Below, piece after piece: positions 19,113 through 30,347 of a stretch of DNA of 64,000 bases; positions within the stretch are counted from its first letter, which is position 1, and each line of letters begins with the position of its first letter. Origin of the DNA: a cyanobacterium endosymbiont of Rhopalodia gibberula (GTDB lineage: Bacteria; Cyanobacteriota; Cyanobacteriia; Cyanobacteriales; Microcystaceae); the NCBI RefSeq assembly GCF_003574135.1, contig NZ_AP018341.1:1674001-1738000 (forward strand). Reading direction: 5' to 3'. A model generated the notes under the pieces. It ran no database searches. It saw only the letters and a program-made list of their open reading frames with translations, and was not told where the DNA came from. The translations under genes were made by a program, and so were the position numbers.

Positions 19113-20483
19113 ATGTCTTGTCCCCCCAAACTCAAATATGATCGCGGAACTCTAATTCTTCATCCTCCCCCCAGGGGAAAAGCTTGGATCGAATTTGCAA
19201 CTTGGGATGTTCGCATCGAAAAATTCCGTATTCAAGCCATTCACTATCACCTGTTAGTAGAGACCCTACAAGCTGACAAAGTTCACTTTATCGATGAAGC
19301 GAAAGCCTTTATTTCATTAGAATTAAACCCTAGTTTCCAACGAGATCCTTATCCCCATCAACTTGGAGCCCTTGCTGCTTGGAAACAATATAACCGTCGA
19401 GGGGTAGTTGTTCTTCCCACAGCAGCGGGAAAGACTTATTTAGCCCAATTGGCTCTAGAGTCTACTCCCAAAACCACTTTAATTTTAGTTCCTACCTTGG
19501 ATTTAATGCACCAGTGGTACACCCAAATTATGGGGGCGTTTCCTAATGTCGAGGTGGGGTTATTAGGAGGGGGTTCGCGTGATCGCACTCCCATTTTAAT
19601 CGCTACTTACAATAGTGCAGCTATTCACGCAGAAATATTGGGGAATCAATATGCTTTTCTAATTTTTGATGAATGTCATCATTTACCGACAGATTTTTTT
19701 CGAGTCATCGCTGAATACGCCATTGCCCCCTATCGGTTAGGGTTGACAGCAACGCTAGAAAAGGCTGATGGCAGTCATCGGGACTTAGAAGCTCTTATTG
19801 GTCCGGTAGTTTATCGCAAAGGAGTGAAAGATCTAGCGGAAGAAACTTTAGCACAACATCAGATTGTTCAAATTAAAGTTAAATTATCCAAGTTAGAAAA
19901 AGAAAGATATAAACAAGCGATCATTATTCGCAATGAATTTTTAAGAAAGTCTAATATTTCTTTGGGGAGTTTAAGTGGTTGGCAATTGTTTGTTAAAACA
20001 AGTTCTAGATCTTCTTCAGGAAGACGGGCAATGTTGGCTCATAGGAAAGCCAAAGAAATTGCAGCAGGAACTGATGGAAAGCTAAAAATACTAACGGATT
20101 TAATTTGCCAACATTCCGAAGAATCTATCCTGATTTTTACTAATGATAACGCCACTGTTTATCGAATTTCCCGAGAATTTTTAATACCCGCTATTACTCA
20201 CCAAACTCCTGTGAAAGAACGTTACAATATTTTAACTCGGTTTCGAGAAGCAATTTACACAACTTTGGTCACTTCTCATGTTCTCAATGAAGGTGTAGAT
20301 GTTCCTGAAGTTAAGATTGCAATTATTTTATCGGGGACAGGTTCTGCACGGGAGTATATTCAGAGATTAGGCCGAATTTTACGCAAAGGAACCAGAAAAA
20401 ACGGATTAGCTATTTTATATGAGGTCGTAGCTGAAGATACTAATGAGGAAAGAATATCTCAACGGCGACGAGGAGAAAACTAA
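19113..20483 (+). CDS. XPB/SSL2-like DNA/RNA helicase
   Basis: A 456-residue superfamily 2 helicase. Motif I is VVVLPTAAGKTYLAQLAL, motif II is LIFDECHH, motif III is LGLTATLEK, and motif VI is YIQRLGRILRKG. This resembles the XPB branch that unwinds DNA in repair or transcription, and such proteins are common in cyanobacteria without a known role. An N-terminal damage-recognition-like segment (about 1-90) precedes the helicase core. It is divergent from the rRNA methylase gene, sharing a 77-base promoter region. No nuclease partner such as Bax1 is adjacent. Confidence 0.85.
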   Translation: MSCPPKLKYDRGTLILHPPPRGKAWIEFATWDVRIEKFRIQAIHYHLLVETLQADKVHFIDEAKAFISLELNPSFQRDPYPHQLGALAAWKQYNRRGVVVLPTAAGKTYLAQLALESTPKTTLILVPTLDLMHQWYTQIMGAFPNVEVGLLGGGSRDRTPILIATYNSAAIHAEILGNQYAFLIFDECHHLPTDFFRVIAEYAIAPYRLGLTATLEKADGSHRDLEALIGPVVYRKGVKDLAEETLAQHQIVQIKVKLSKLEKERYKQAIIIRNEFLRKSNISLGSLSGWQLFVKTSSRSSSGRRAMLAHRKAKEIAAGTDGKLKILTDLICQHSEESILIFTNDNATVYRISREFLIPAITHQTPVKERYNILTRFREAIYTTLVTSHVLNEGVDVPEVKIAIILSGTGSAREYIQRLGRILRKGTRKNGLAILYEVVAEDTNEERISQRRRGEN

Positions 20484-20684
20484 TATATCTCTAAACTAAT
20501 AAGCAAAGTTCTAAATAAAACTTAAAAATTAGAATTGTTCCCTGACGATAACCCTTAATGACATCACCTTTAATATATTTTGACTAAAGCGACAGAATAT
20601 AAATTCTATATTGGACTATGATCTTTAAGTTTTTTCTAGTTAAGTTAGCTAATCTTAACAATCTTCTTCATAAGACGTAAAGCC

Positions 20685-21323
20685 TTAAGGAGCTAAACGG
20701 TAAATCTCCCAAGTTTTATTATCCTGCAAATTGTAGCAAAAGCGATCATGTAATCGATTAGGTCTACCCTGCCAAAACTCAAAATAATGAGGAACAATTC
20801 GATAGCCACCCCAAAATGAAGGAAGAGGAATTTCTCCTCGATCAAACTTACGCTGCATCTCATTAAATTTAATTTCTAAAAGTTGTCTAGAAGAGATAAT
20901 AGAACTCTGAGAAGAAGACCAAGCACCTAGTTGACTGCCTCTTGGTCGAGTAACAAAGTATTTAAGGGATTCTGCCGTTGAAACTTTAGCTGCTTTTCCC
21001 TTGATTTTGACCTGACGTTCCAGAGGAAGCCAAAGAAATAAGAGAGCAACAGAGGAATTTCTTTTTATCTGTTTAGCTTTATTGCTTTCATAATTCGTAA
21101 AAAAAACAAACCCTTGAGGATCAAAGTATTTTAAAAGAACGGTTCTTAATGAAGGTTCGCCTTTAGCTGAAGCGGTTGCTAGACTCATAGCATTCGGTTC
21201 AGGCAGTTCAGCTTCAACAGCCTGTTTAAACCAGGTTTCAAATTGTTTAAACGGTTCAGTTTCAAGGTTTTCACGAGATAAACCATTGTGGGTGTACTCT
21301 TCTCTTAAGGCTCCAATGTCCAT
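20685..21323 (-). CDS. pdxH: Pyridoxamine 5'-phosphate oxidase
   Basis: PdxH makes pyridoxal 5'-phosphate from pyridoxine or pyridoxamine phosphate with FMN and oxygen. The 212-residue protein has the expected landmarks: [23 protein letters not shown] in the FMN site, [16 protein letters not shown], and the C-terminal substrate motif [13 protein letters not shown] followed by a terminal RLAP. Length is normal. It is divergent from the TauE-like gene, with about 110 bases between starts. Confidence 0.95.
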   Translation of the reverse strand: MDIGALREEYTHNGLSRENLETEPFKQFETWFKQAVEAELPEPNAMSLATASAKGEPSLRTVLLKYFDPQGFVFFTNYESNKAKQIKRNSSVALLFLWLPLERQVKIKGKAAKVSTAESLKYFVTRPRGSQLGAWSSSQSSIISSRQLLEIKFNEMQRKFDRGEIPLPSFWGGYRIVPHYFEFWQGRPNRLHDRFCYNLQDNKTWEIYRLAP

Positions 21324-21432
21324 GAATTTTTGAAAATGTTAATAGCTAACAGTCCATTTTAAACTAATAACTCAGATAATAACTATTGATGCTTACAATC
21401 AATTGTAATTAGCTGAGTGTTAAAATCGCTAG

Positions 21433-22215
21433 ATGCTAGATAATATATTAATTTTAATTGTTAGTGGTTTATTTTCGGGGTTGTTATCTGGACTATTAGG
21501 CATTGGGGGAGGAACTGTATTAGTTCCTTTATTAGTAACCCTTGGTTATATTCCTATACAGGCTGTTGCCACAAGTAGTTTAGCAATTGTTCTTACCTCT
21601 TTATCAGGAAGTCTTCAGAATTGGCGTATGGGTTATTTAGATTTACAGCGCGTTATCCTCTTAGGGTCTCCGGCCTTAATCACAGCTCAATTTGGAGTAT
21701 ATACTGCTAATCTACTTCCCGATTATATGTTGTTAACTACTTTAGGGATTTTACTAATTATTAATGTTTTCTTAGGAAACTTACGTCAACAGTTAGCTAC
21801 CAGAACAACTCCTACTCCTACTAAAACCACCAAAATCCTTCCGATAATAGCTCGTTTAGGAACCGGAGGAACCGCAGGATTTCTAGCAGGTTTATTCGGT
21901 ATTGGTGGGGGAGTCATTATGGTTCCGCTACAAATCTTATTTCTAAGAGAAACCATTAAAATTGCCATTCAGACAAGTTTAGGAGTGATTGTAATTACCA
22001 CCATTTCTGCCACCATAGGCCACGCCCTACAAGGAAATGTTTTATTCCCTACTGGATTTATATTAGGAGCCGGAGGATTAGTCGGCTCGCGAATAAGCAC
22101 TAGTATCCTACCGAAGTTACCAGATAGAGTCGCTCGATCTTGTTTCTATGGACTGTTAGTCGTTTTAGCAGCTTATACTTTTTGGCAAGCCTGGCAAAGT
22201 TATAGCAGAACGTAA
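21433..22215 (+). CDS. TauE/SafE (TSUP) family membrane permease
   Basis: A 260-residue protein with about eight membrane segments. It has two internally similar halves, each starting with the glycine-rich GLLSGLLGIGGGTVLVPLL or GFLAGLFGIGGGVIMVPL motif. That duplication is the hallmark of the TSUP family, which exports or imports sulfite, sulfonates or other organic anions. The substrate is unknown. The two halves are separated by a threonine-rich linker (about 120-135). It converges on glgB with about 90 bases between stops. Confidence 0.88.
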   Translation: MLDNILILIVSGLFSGLLSGLLGIGGGTVLVPLLVTLGYIPIQAVATSSLAIVLTSLSGSLQNWRMGYLDLQRVILLGSPALITAQFGVYTANLLPDYMLLTTLGILLIINVFLGNLRQQLATRTTPTPTKTTKILPIIARLGTGGTAGFLAGLFGIGGGVIMVPLQILFLRETIKIAIQTSLGVIVITTISATIGHALQGNVLFPTGFILGAGGLVGSRISTSILPKLPDRVARSCFYGLLVVLAAYTFWQAWQSYSRT

Positions 22216-22305
22216 AATTTGAAATGAACGACTTTCAAAAATTAGGAGAAATCAATAACTGTTGACCCCGAGATTAGTTCTTTATCTACTATTTATTATT
22301 CATCA

Positions 22306-24612
22306 TCAACCTAATAAGTTCTTAGATTCTACTATCGTTTGAGTCTTGGTTCTATCTAACTTCAGAATTAAAACTCCTAAAGGCGGCAAACATAAATCAA
22401 GAGAACATGGAAAGCTATGGAATGACCATTGATCGGTCCATTTACCGCCTAAATTTCCCATATTACTGCCGCCGTATTTCTTAGCATCACTATTAAATAA
22501 CTCAGTATAAAATCCCCCTTCAGGAACACCAATTCGGTAATGACTATGAGGTTGAGGGGTAAAATTACAAACGACAATCACAAACTCTGTAGGGTTTTTA
22601 CTCCATCGGACAAAAGACACTACACTATGACGGTTATCGCTACAGTCAATCCACTGAAACCCTTCTTCTTCAAAATCACGGTCATAAAGGGCGGGTTCAC
22701 TTTTATAAAGGGCATTCAGTTCAGTAAAAAACCGTTTAAGCTGTCGGTGGGGGACATATTCCAACAGATGCCATTCTAAATCTTCCCAAACATTCCACTC
22801 ACTCCACTGTCCAAATTCCATGCTCATAAACATGGTCTTTTTTCCAGGATGGGTAAACATATAGCTAAACAACGCGCGTACGTTAGCATATTTTTGCCAT
22901 TCATCTCCTGGCATTTTCCCCATCATATTGCTTTTGCCATGTACCACTTCATCGTGGGATAACGCCAGCATATAGTTTTCACTATGATGATACCACATAC
23001 TAAAGGTGATATTATTTTGGTGAAATTGACGAAACCAAGGGTCTATCCCAAAATAGTCGAGTGTATCATGCATCCATCCCATATTCCACTTGAGGTTAAA
23101 CCCTAGTCCCCCAACATAAGTAGGCCAAGAAACCATTGGCCAGGAGGTAGATTCTTCAGCGATAGATAATACTCCCGGAAAGTAGTTATAAAGAACACTG
23201 TTGACTTGTCGCAAGAAATCAGCCGCCTCTAAATTCTCCCGTCCCCCATATTCGTTGGCTATCCATTCCCCGTCCTTTCGCAGATAATCACGGTAAAGCA
23301 TAGAGGCAACTGCATCTACTCTAATGCCATCAATATGATACTTATCGAACCAAAACAGAACATTAGCCACTAAAAAGTTACGAACTTCATTACGGCCATA
23401 GTTAAAGACGAGAGTCCCCCACTCTTTATGTTCTCCTTCACGAGAATCAGCATATTCATAGAGGTGAGTGCCATCAAAAAAGGCTAACCCATGACCATCT
23501 TTAGGAAAATGACCTGGAACCCAGTCTACAATGACCCCAATGCTATTCTCATGGCATTTATCTACGAAATACATGAAATCTTCGGGACGGCCATAACGCG
23601 AGGTTGGAGCATAGTATCCGGTTACTTGGTACCCCCAGGAACCATCAAACGGATGTTCAGCAATGGGTAATAATTCAATATGGGTATACCCTAATTCCTT
23701 AACATAGGCAATTAGCTTATCCGCGAACTCATAATAGCTAAGAAAACGCGCCCCTGTATTCCATTCTGAGACTTGGACAGGATCTAATTCTCCATTAAAG
23801 ACAGAGGTTTTTTCTTCCGAAGAAGCGTGTAACCATGAACCTAAATGAACCTCATATACTGAAATTGGTTGACTGAGGGGATCTCGGTTGCGGCGTTTCT
23901 CCATCCAGTCAGCATCTTGCCATTGATAGCTTTCGAGATCGGCAACAATAGAGGCAGTTTTGGGACGAACTTCCTGAAAAAAGCCATAGGGATCAGATTT
24001 TTCATAAATATGACCTTCCCAGTTTTTAACTTCATATTTGTAGTGGGCTCCCACACCAATTTCGGGAATAAATAATTCCCAAACATTATTGAAGCGTTTA
24101 CGCATCTGATGTTGACGTCCATCCCACTGGTTGAAATCTCCCAAAATAGAAACATTACGAGCATTGGGAGCCCACAGGGCAAAATAAACTCCTTTTACCC
24201 CATTAACCTCCGCCGAATGCGCCCCTAATTTTTCGTAAATGCGGTGGTGGTTTCCTTCAGCAAACAAATGTAAATCAAATTCAGTTAAGTTAGGAGAACA
24301 GAAACCATAAGGATCATATATAATCCGCTCGTTTTCTCCTTCTTTTATTCGCAATTGATAATTGTTTAACTGGGAAGTTTCAATAATACATTCAAAAAAG
24401 TTAGGGTGATGAACCGCTTCCATTTCGTATTCTTGGCGTTCGGTAGGACATACTATCCAAGCGGCTTGAGCGTTTGGTAAATAGGCGCGGACCACCCATC
24501 GAGGACAAGAGCTATCGCTATTGAGAGGATGGCAACCTAACACCTCAAAGGGATCATGGTGTAGGTTGTAGACAATTTGATTAACTTGATAAGGGGAAAT
24601 AGTTGGGGTCAT
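22306..24612 (-). CDS. glgB: 1,4-alpha-glucan branching enzyme
   Basis: GlgB introduces alpha-1,6 branches during glycogen synthesis. The 768-residue protein has an N-terminal CBM48-like domain ([24 protein letters not shown]), the GH13 catalytic barrel with [12 protein letters not shown], the nucleophile segment [15 protein letters not shown], the acid/base glutamate in [10 protein letters not shown] and the transition-state Asp in [11 protein letters not shown], and an all-beta C-terminal domain. Length is normal. It converges on the TauE-like gene. An intact branching enzyme implies that glycogen storage is retained, although no other glg gene is in the window. Confidence 0.97.
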   Translation of the reverse strand: MTPTISPYQVNQIVYNLHHDPFEVLGCHPLNSDSSCPRWVVRAYLPNAQAAWIVCPTERQEYEMEAVHHPNFFECIIETSQLNNYQLRIKEGENERIIYDPYGFCSPNLTEFDLHLFAEGNHHRIYEKLGAHSAEVNGVKGVYFALWAPNARNVSILGDFNQWDGRQHQMRKRFNNVWELFIPEIGVGAHYKYEVKNWEGHIYEKSDPYGFFQEVRPKTASIVADLESYQWQDADWMEKRRNRDPLSQPISVYEVHLGSWLHASSEEKTSVFNGELDPVQVSEWNTGARFLSYYEFADKLIAYVKELGYTHIELLPIAEHPFDGSWGYQVTGYYAPTSRYGRPEDFMYFVDKCHENSIGVIVDWVPGHFPKDGHGLAFFDGTHLYEYADSREGEHKEWGTLVFNYGRNEVRNFLVANVLFWFDKYHIDGIRVDAVASMLYRDYLRKDGEWIANEYGGRENLEAADFLRQVNSVLYNYFPGVLSIAEESTSWPMVSWPTYVGGLGFNLKWNMGWMHDTLDYFGIDPWFRQFHQNNITFSMWYHHSENYMLALSHDEVVHGKSNMMGKMPGDEWQKYANVRALFSYMFTHPGKKTMFMSMEFGQWSEWNVWEDLEWHLLEYVPHRQLKRFFTELNALYKSEPALYDRDFEEEGFQWIDCSDNRHSVVSFVRWSKNPTEFVIVVCNFTPQPHSHYRIGVPEGGFYTELFNSDAKKYGGSNMGNLGGKWTDQWSFHSFPCSLDLCLPPLGVLILKLDRTKTQTIVESKNLLG

Positions 24613-24705
24613 TCAGTTACCAATTTTAACAAACTCCAAAGGCAAAACTGCCCTAGTGAATCTTACTACTTACTTTACAATTAGTTGCTAAAAAGCCTAC
24701 TAGCC

Positions 24706-24833
24706 CTAGTCATACCAATGCGGTTTGCCCTGATAGGGAAAGGTCTGTCGGACGGTTTTGTATAATTTTTCTTGAGCGAATTATCCCGGAATCGCATCCA
24801 GGCACCACTGACCCATCCGGACCGCTTAACCAT
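24706..24833 (-). pseudogene. Frameshifted C-terminal gene remnant
   Basis: The stretch is noticeably richer in G and C than its flanks. On the minus strand one frame reads MVKRSGWVSGAWMRFRDNSL, and a shifted frame then reads LYKTVRQTFPYQGKPHWYD before a TAG at 24706-24708. The two fit together if one indel at about 24770 is repaired. Upstream sequence has stops in all frames. I do not recognise the parent protein. Confidence 0.5.
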
Positions 24834-25000
24834 CTCTACTTTCACAGTAGCTAGCTAGAGGTGGGGCTGTCTTCAGTCGTTTGGCTGATTAAACCTAGTT
24901 TTTGTACGTCTTCCAACACTGTTTAGTGAAATTCGTATATTTTATTTGAGTGATTAGTATAAGTATAACGGTAAGCAACCACTCTGAAGTAATCGGTCCC

Positions 25001-25687
25001 TTAAAAGTTGAGGAGTTCTGATAACCGCCGTTGAACTTTACTGATGTAGGGATCACCGATCAATAATTCTGATAAAGCGCGACGATAGTCTGCAGTCGCA
25101 CAATTCCAATCTCCACAAAGATAATAGGTATATCCCCGTTCTCCATAAATTCTTCCTTTAAGGGGTTTTCCAATTACCAAGGAAAAATCAAAAGTTTCCA
25201 AGGCTAGATCGTGCCATTCCAATTCTCGTAAAGTAATTCCTTTATTAATCCATGCTCTTTGATTATAAGGATTTAAATCTAAGCATATTTGATAGTCTTC
25301 TAACGCCTTGACTAAGTTACCTAAATCAGCATTACAGTTACCTCGATTATTATAAGCTTTGTCGAGGTAAGGGTTAAGGATAATAGCTTGTTCAAAGTCT
25401 TCTATAGCCCTAAGAAAGTTCCCTTGTTTACAGTACATTAACCCTCGGTTATTGTAATCAATAGCACTGTTGGGATGACGATCAATCAATTGGTTAAGCA
25501 GAGTAATAGCTCCTCGATAGTCTTCTTGTTCAGCTTTTTCTCTGATATACGCCCGTAACCCTTGGTCTGAGATTTTCTGATGCTCTGTTGAACAACTTAG
25601 AACTAAAGAACGCCAATGATTCCCTTGAGTTTGTATTGATGGTTCAGATCTTCTTGAATTAGAGTTGTAAATTGTATTAATTTCCAT
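25001..25687 (-). CDS. TPR-repeat protein
   Basis: A 228-residue soluble protein made mostly of tetratricopeptide repeats. Successive units read AIDYNNRGLMYCKQGNFLRA, DKAYNNRGNCNADLGNLVKA and RAWINKGITLRELEWHDLA, followed by a fourth, less regular one. There are probably four to five repeats between residues 45 and 215. TPR proteins act as interaction scaffolds; the partner is unknown. The first 40 residues are polar and unordered. It stands alone, with a 2.4-kb desert upstream of its start. Confidence 0.85.
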   Translation of the reverse strand: MEINTIYNSNSRRSEPSIQTQGNHWRSLVLSCSTEHQKISDQGLRAYIREKAEQEDYRGAITLLNQLIDRHPNSAIDYNNRGLMYCKQGNFLRAIEDFEQAIILNPYLDKAYNNRGNCNADLGNLVKALEDYQICLDLNPYNQRAWINKGITLRELEWHDLALETFDFSLVIGKPLKGRIYGERGYTYYLCGDWNCATADYRRALSELLIGDPYISKVQRRLSELLNF

Positions 25688-26255
25688 GATTTACTCTCTT
25701 TATATATCTTAATATTCACCGTACCCGACAATTTTTCCGATAACTAATTGCATTGTGTCAATCTAATAACTGTCTTGAGTTAATAAATTAGCTTTTTTAG
25801 AAAATCTACAAACAATAAATATTAAATATTAAGCAAAAGCTTTCTTGTACAAAGCTATTAACTTTATAAAAACTTGCTTTAAAAAATTAAACTTTTTTAA
25901 AGCAAATCACAAGATACAGTCAGAATAATAATTCTGGAAGTTATTAGTCACCAATTTATCATATCTAGCCTGAAAGAGCCAATTTATTTTAAAGTGAAAG
26001 TCTTTATTAAGAACTATAATAGCTTGTTTTAAGGTTTTCTTAAGTTTTTTAAAAATTTTAGTTTATTCTGTATATTTACGGAGAATAGGAGATAAATAAA
26101 GAAAAAATTCTACACCATATAAGATGATGTTTGCTTTAGTCTTCATTCAATCATAGTATCATGACTAGCTTAGGAAGAAAAGTATTAGGATAAATATTGA
26201 ATAATCGGATAATTTTCTACATATATTTTGAGTATATTTTACGTTCTTATTTAAG

Positions 26256-26300
26256 AAAAACTTAATTTTATCTCTAAAATAGAGATAAAATTAAGTTTTT
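26256..26300 (+). terminator. Orphan terminator-like hairpin with T tract
   Basis: A perfect 20-bp stem (26256-26275 with 26281-26300) has the loop AAAAT. Its 3' arm ends in TTTTT and the run continues into TT, giving a rho-independent terminator on the plus strand. No plus-strand gene precedes it for several kb. Confidence 0.7.
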
Positions 26301-26312
26301 TTATGTTTAGAA

Positions 26313-26364
26313 AAAAATATGTATTAAATAACTTTTGCATAAGTTTTATTTAATACATATTTTT
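26313..26364. terminator. Orphan 18-bp hairpin
   Basis: Arms 26313-26330 and 26347-26364 pair perfectly. A further 4-bp upper stem and a two-base bulge lie inside. It directly follows the previous hairpin. Confidence 0.55.
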
Positions 26365-26953
26365 ATACGATGATTAGTTATTTTTCCTTGTCAAAATTTT
26401 CCGTAAAATTAGCATAAACTGGTCGGTTCAGATTATTTTGTTTATACAAATCAATTATTGTATCTTTTAAGAGATATAATGATTGATTTATTGAGAGTAA
26501 ATTTAATAAAAAACAACTTTAATTATTAAAAATAATATCGATTACAATCAATATTTAACATATTTTTTTATTAATCAGAATTATTAAACAGTCACTATTC
26601 CCACTACACTAAAAAAGTGGGGTTGGCAAAATTATAATTCCATTGTCTATAAATCTTATAGATTTAGTTCAGACTATGTTACTGAGTATTTTTGTCTATT
26701 TTAGCTTAGGTTTTAATGCAAATGCGTATTAAGGCTGTTTTAACAGAAAAAATTAAGATAATTTTTTAAAAGTTAAGATAATTTTAAATTGTACTGAATC
26801 TATCTGTGAGAATCAATTCCTAATAATAGATAAATAATCTAGATAAAAACGATGTCTAGAAAATCTTGGTCCTCTCCAAATCTTCATTTACTTAAATCTC
26901 AAAATCACATCTATTTTTAATAAAATCTCAGAAATTAACACTTAAACAAAGTG

Positions 26954-27009
26954 TATTATCTTTATTAAATACATTTTTTATATAAAAAATGTATTTAATA
27001 AAGATAATA
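26954..27009. repeat. 56-bp perfect palindrome
   Basis: All 28 bases of each arm are complementary with no loop. The centre is between 26981 and 26982. No gene lies within a kilobase. Confidence 0.85.
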
Positions 27010-27824
27010 AATTAAAAAAATAATTTACAAATTTAAGGAATAAGATTTTGAAATAAAGGGGATGATAGAAATTCTGATTAATTGATAAACTACTTAAACA
27101 ACTAACCTACCAATTAGTATTAAGACTATGTAGATAGAATAATCTGGAAAGGACTGAGACTAACTCACTGGATAGAAAAATAAAATTGTGTTGAAAAAAT
27201 TGTGACTAAACAAAGAGGATGATTTTACTAAAAGACTCATCTACTCTTGTTAGAGTCCGAGACTAATATTTAGAAAGTAAGTGCTTTTTGAACAAGAAAG
27301 ATTTACTTTTAAAGTTTTAAAAATCATAAAAAAGATATCCATAAGTCGAAGTATACGTATGATTATTTAAAAAAAATAGAGTTATATTAAGGATAATAAG
27401 AAGACAAGTTCAGAGGCCCATTTAACAATGATAAACTACTATGGTAAGCCAAAACTATGAATGCTCATATATATATGAATTTGTCAAATCACCAACTAAA
27501 AAAACTTTATATAGTTTAATTATAATAGTGAATACAAAATAAAAGTGAATATAAAATAGTTGAGTTTATCAATACTTGGTTTAAAAAAAGCTATACTAAA
27601 AAAGTAATGATAGGAATAAAATGGAATAATAATAGCAGATAATTTTGTAGAAAAAAATAGTAAGTTTTTTTAGGTAATTATTAGAAAATATTTTCCATAT
27701 TATTCTCTATAATTAGATCCAGTATAGAGGTTAATAGATGCACCTTAAGTTAATGAGTATTTTAAAAAAATCTATAAAATGGAAAAATTCTTACTGAATC
27801 GTCATGATCTACTCAGTAAACTCA

Positions 27825-27878
27825 AAGAAATACAGAAGATTTAACTTAATATATTAAGTTAAATCTTCTGTATTTCTT
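27825..27878. repeat. 54-bp perfect palindrome
   Basis: Two 27-base arms pair perfectly around 27851/27852. One arm and the adjoining sequence resemble 59475-59525 on the other strand, so the palindrome is attached to a dispersed relic. Confidence 0.85.
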
Positions 27879-28104
27879 CAGTAAAGTATGGCAATCGAGT
27901 TCAGTATCATGTCAAGTTTTACATTTGATAAAATTTTTTCTTTACTATATATATGGTTGATTGTATTGTCTGTTTGGTTATCTTCCGTCTGAAAAAGTAC
28001 GGAACAATTTTAGTTAATTACGAAATCCTTAATTGCGACTAAATAGTTAAAGATTTTTCAACTTATAATAATGATGGTAGTCGGCATTGCTTCCTCTATT
28101 TCCT

Positions 28105-30273
28105 TCATCTCTTCTCCTCATTCCCTAACCACTCCTCGACAAACTCTAAAGAACTATTAACCAAAGTTAATAAAGGTCCAGTTTGTTCGGTTCCTTTTAT
28201 GCTGAGATCGCTGTGACATAAAATAATTTTTTCTTCAGCGCGTCCCAACAAGTCCTTTAAAATCCTTCCTAGACGGGCTTTATCCGCTTTAAATTCATCT
28301 TCAGGAGTTAACATTTTTCTCGGGCATCCTCGTGCAAATAAAGGTGCACCAAACAACACTGATGCCCCTCCTTTCTCCCATAAGATTGAAGACGTGTCTA
28401 GCCAAAATTGCCAACGGTGGGAACTACGTAACGAACGGTATTGAAAAATCGTTGCCAATGTAACAAAACCAGGTGTTTTACCTAAATAACAAACGGGTTG
28501 AGGATTTGCTGTAATGGTTCCCCGACGCAACAATTGAATAAACTTAATTAGGGTTTCCCGCTGTGATGGAGGTGTGGCATTATGTTGACGCAAACGGCGA
28601 TCAACTTCCCAAAAATGTTGGGCAGCTTCCATTAATTTCCGTAATGCTGCAATTTGCTCGTAAGGCATGTGACTCTTGATCTTCACAAAGCGTTTAATTG
28701 CTCGATCCAAGATAGTTACTGGAGTGGTCAATGGTTTCTCCTGTAACAGAGTTTTACTGTCGGTGATCCATTGACAAATTGCTCGATAAGCTTGGGTAGC
28801 ACGATGTCCTAGACGATCCCAACGAGAAAAAGTTTCAATGGATAGTAATTTGGGGTATTCCGGATCGATATGGTAGCAATAATCTGCAATTAAGCCTGCT
28901 CTGACTGGATCGATTACCGGAACTAAAGTTTGAGTTTTATCTATGGTTTGTTGACTCAATACCGTTAACATTTGGGCGACATCATCAGTCAAAATTAGTC
29001 TTCCTACCCCTGGATATACCAACCCCAATAAGGATAATAAAGCACGGACTATCGAATAACTAATTAAAGGTCTTTGTTCATTTAGAGGTTGAATAGGAAT
29101 TCCGGCGTTTGAAATAATTGAAATTAAAGTATAACGGGCAATTTCATCTAATCCCGGAGCGATAATAGCGATGTCTTCGGGAGTAGCTCGGTTAACTTTA
29201 ATTGCTTCAATAATTAGTTGTGCAGTTTTACGGAATAATTCCGCACGGGAAATAGTTTGAATTGATGAAATATACCCAGGCAAATTAATGATTTCTGAGG
29301 GATCAGTGGCCAATTTAACTAGTAATTCCCCGCAGTCTGTAACTAGTCCTGAACGTGAAGGCAATACTTCTACCCGACAGCGAGAGGCTAATTTATATAG
29401 ATATTGAGGATCAGCGTCGAGTCCTAAACGAACTTGTCCATCGTAATTGTACGTAAATACCCCAAATATTCCATTGTCAAGGAGAAAGTCGAATAAATTT
29501 TTAGTTATCGCCGGATAATCATCAACATCATCAGCAAAAACACCTTGGTAACGATTAATTAAATGTTGTTGATACCTGGGGTTAGGAAGAAGATATCGCC
29601 AATAAAGAGTATAGATTAATCCATAGGTAAGTAAACCTTTATCCAAACACCAATTATGCCATTTTAAAATCAACTTTCCTCTCAATTGCCAATCTAATTC
29701 TAAAGAAAGTTCCGGGTTATTTAAGGAATTATTATAGCGATCACCTTCGAGCAAACCCTGTTTTAAAATATAGGGGATATCTTCAATCGGAATACCACTA
29801 GCCCCTGTAAGATGTAATAAATCTAAGGTTTGACGGACAAAGCGGGACTCACTGGTTTCGGTTAGTCGAATCTTTGCTGGCTCTAAATGTGACCGCCATA
29901 GCTGGAGAGCTAATTCCTGTTCTGTTTCTGGACGCAATAGTAAGGGAAAATGAGCTTTCAAGGTTAATTCTTCAAATAGAAGTGGCCAAAAAAGGGTGAC
30001 CTCCTTGGTAATAAATCCTAGAGGAGTTTTGCAGATAATGGGGTAACTGCCCTGAATAGATAGAGAAAGTCTGTCGGCAAGTTTTCGGCAATTGTCACTG
30101 TTTGCTGACAAAATTAGGAGTGAAGACGCTAAATTTTGAGGGACGAAATTAGGAACCGAAATTGTTTGAAGGGAATCATGTTTTTGGTTGAGCCAATGAC
30201 AAAATTCCTTAGCAAGATGAGTTGTTTTCCCACTGCGGGTTATTCCTTCAATCCAAAGGGGTTGACTGTTCAC
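28105..30273 (-). CDS. UvrD/AddB-like P-loop ATPase, probable recombination factor
   Basis: A 722-residue protein with a Walker A motif in WIEGITRSGKTTHLAKEF at its N terminus. A UvrD-like Walker B region reads YQGVFADDVDDYP (about residue 245), and a helicase-like core follows. Overall it resembles the inactive-helicase AddB/RexB or a cyanobacterial UvrD-family protein of unknown role. The typical AddB C-terminal Fe-S nuclease cysteines are not seen. Its start is divergent from pxcA with a 74-base gap. Codon use matches the other intact genes. I would call it a putative recombination or repair factor only. Confidence 0.7.
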   Translation of the reverse strand: MNSQPLWIEGITRSGKTTHLAKEFCHWLNQKHDSLQTISVPNFVPQNLASSLLILSANSDNCRKLADRLSLSIQGSYPIICKTPLGFITKEVTLFWPLLFEELTLKAHFPLLLRPETEQELALQLWRSHLEPAKIRLTETSESRFVRQTLDLLHLTGASGIPIEDIPYILKQGLLEGDRYNNSLNNPELSLELDWQLRGKLILKWHNWCLDKGLLTYGLIYTLYWRYLLPNPRYQQHLINRYQGVFADDVDDYPAITKNLFDFLLDNGIFGVFTYNYDGQVRLGLDADPQYLYKLASRCRVEVLPSRSGLVTDCGELLVKLATDPSEIINLPGYISSIQTISRAELFRKTAQLIIEAIKVNRATPEDIAIIAPGLDEIARYTLISIISNAGIPIQPLNEQRPLISYSIVRALLSLLGLVYPGVGRLILTDDVAQMLTVLSQQTIDKTQTLVPVIDPVRAGLIADYCYHIDPEYPKLLSIETFSRWDRLGHRATQAYRAICQWITDSKTLLQEKPLTTPVTILDRAIKRFVKIKSHMPYEQIAALRKLMEAAQHFWEVDRRLRQHNATPPSQRETLIKFIQLLRRGTITANPQPVCYLGKTPGFVTLATIFQYRSLRSSHRWQFWLDTSSILWEKGGASVLFGAPLFARGCPRKMLTPEDEFKADKARLGRILKDLLGRAEEKIILCHSDLSIKGTEQTGPLLTLVNSSLEFVEEWLGNEEKR

Positions 30274-30347
30274 GCAGACTCCTTGATCCGATTTGTTAAC
30301 ATAACATATACAATCTCCTTATTTTAAGACTGCAAGTTCCTATTCCC

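Larger units (their letters stand above)
25688..28104. other. 2.4-kb gene desert
   Basis: Extremely AT-rich, with no gene I can support. It carries four strong hairpins: 26256-26300, 26313-26364, 26954-27009 and 27825-27878. A short stretch beside the last one (about 27850-27915) is similar in inverted orientation to about 59475-59525. The region probably held several genes that have since eroded. Confidence 0.6.

Noticed and set aside
24661-24900. Structured RNA (SRP RNA, 6S or RNase P RNA)
   Set aside because: It is GC-richer than its flanks, but I could not find the conserved cores of these RNAs, and the minus strand reads as a frameshifted protein tail.
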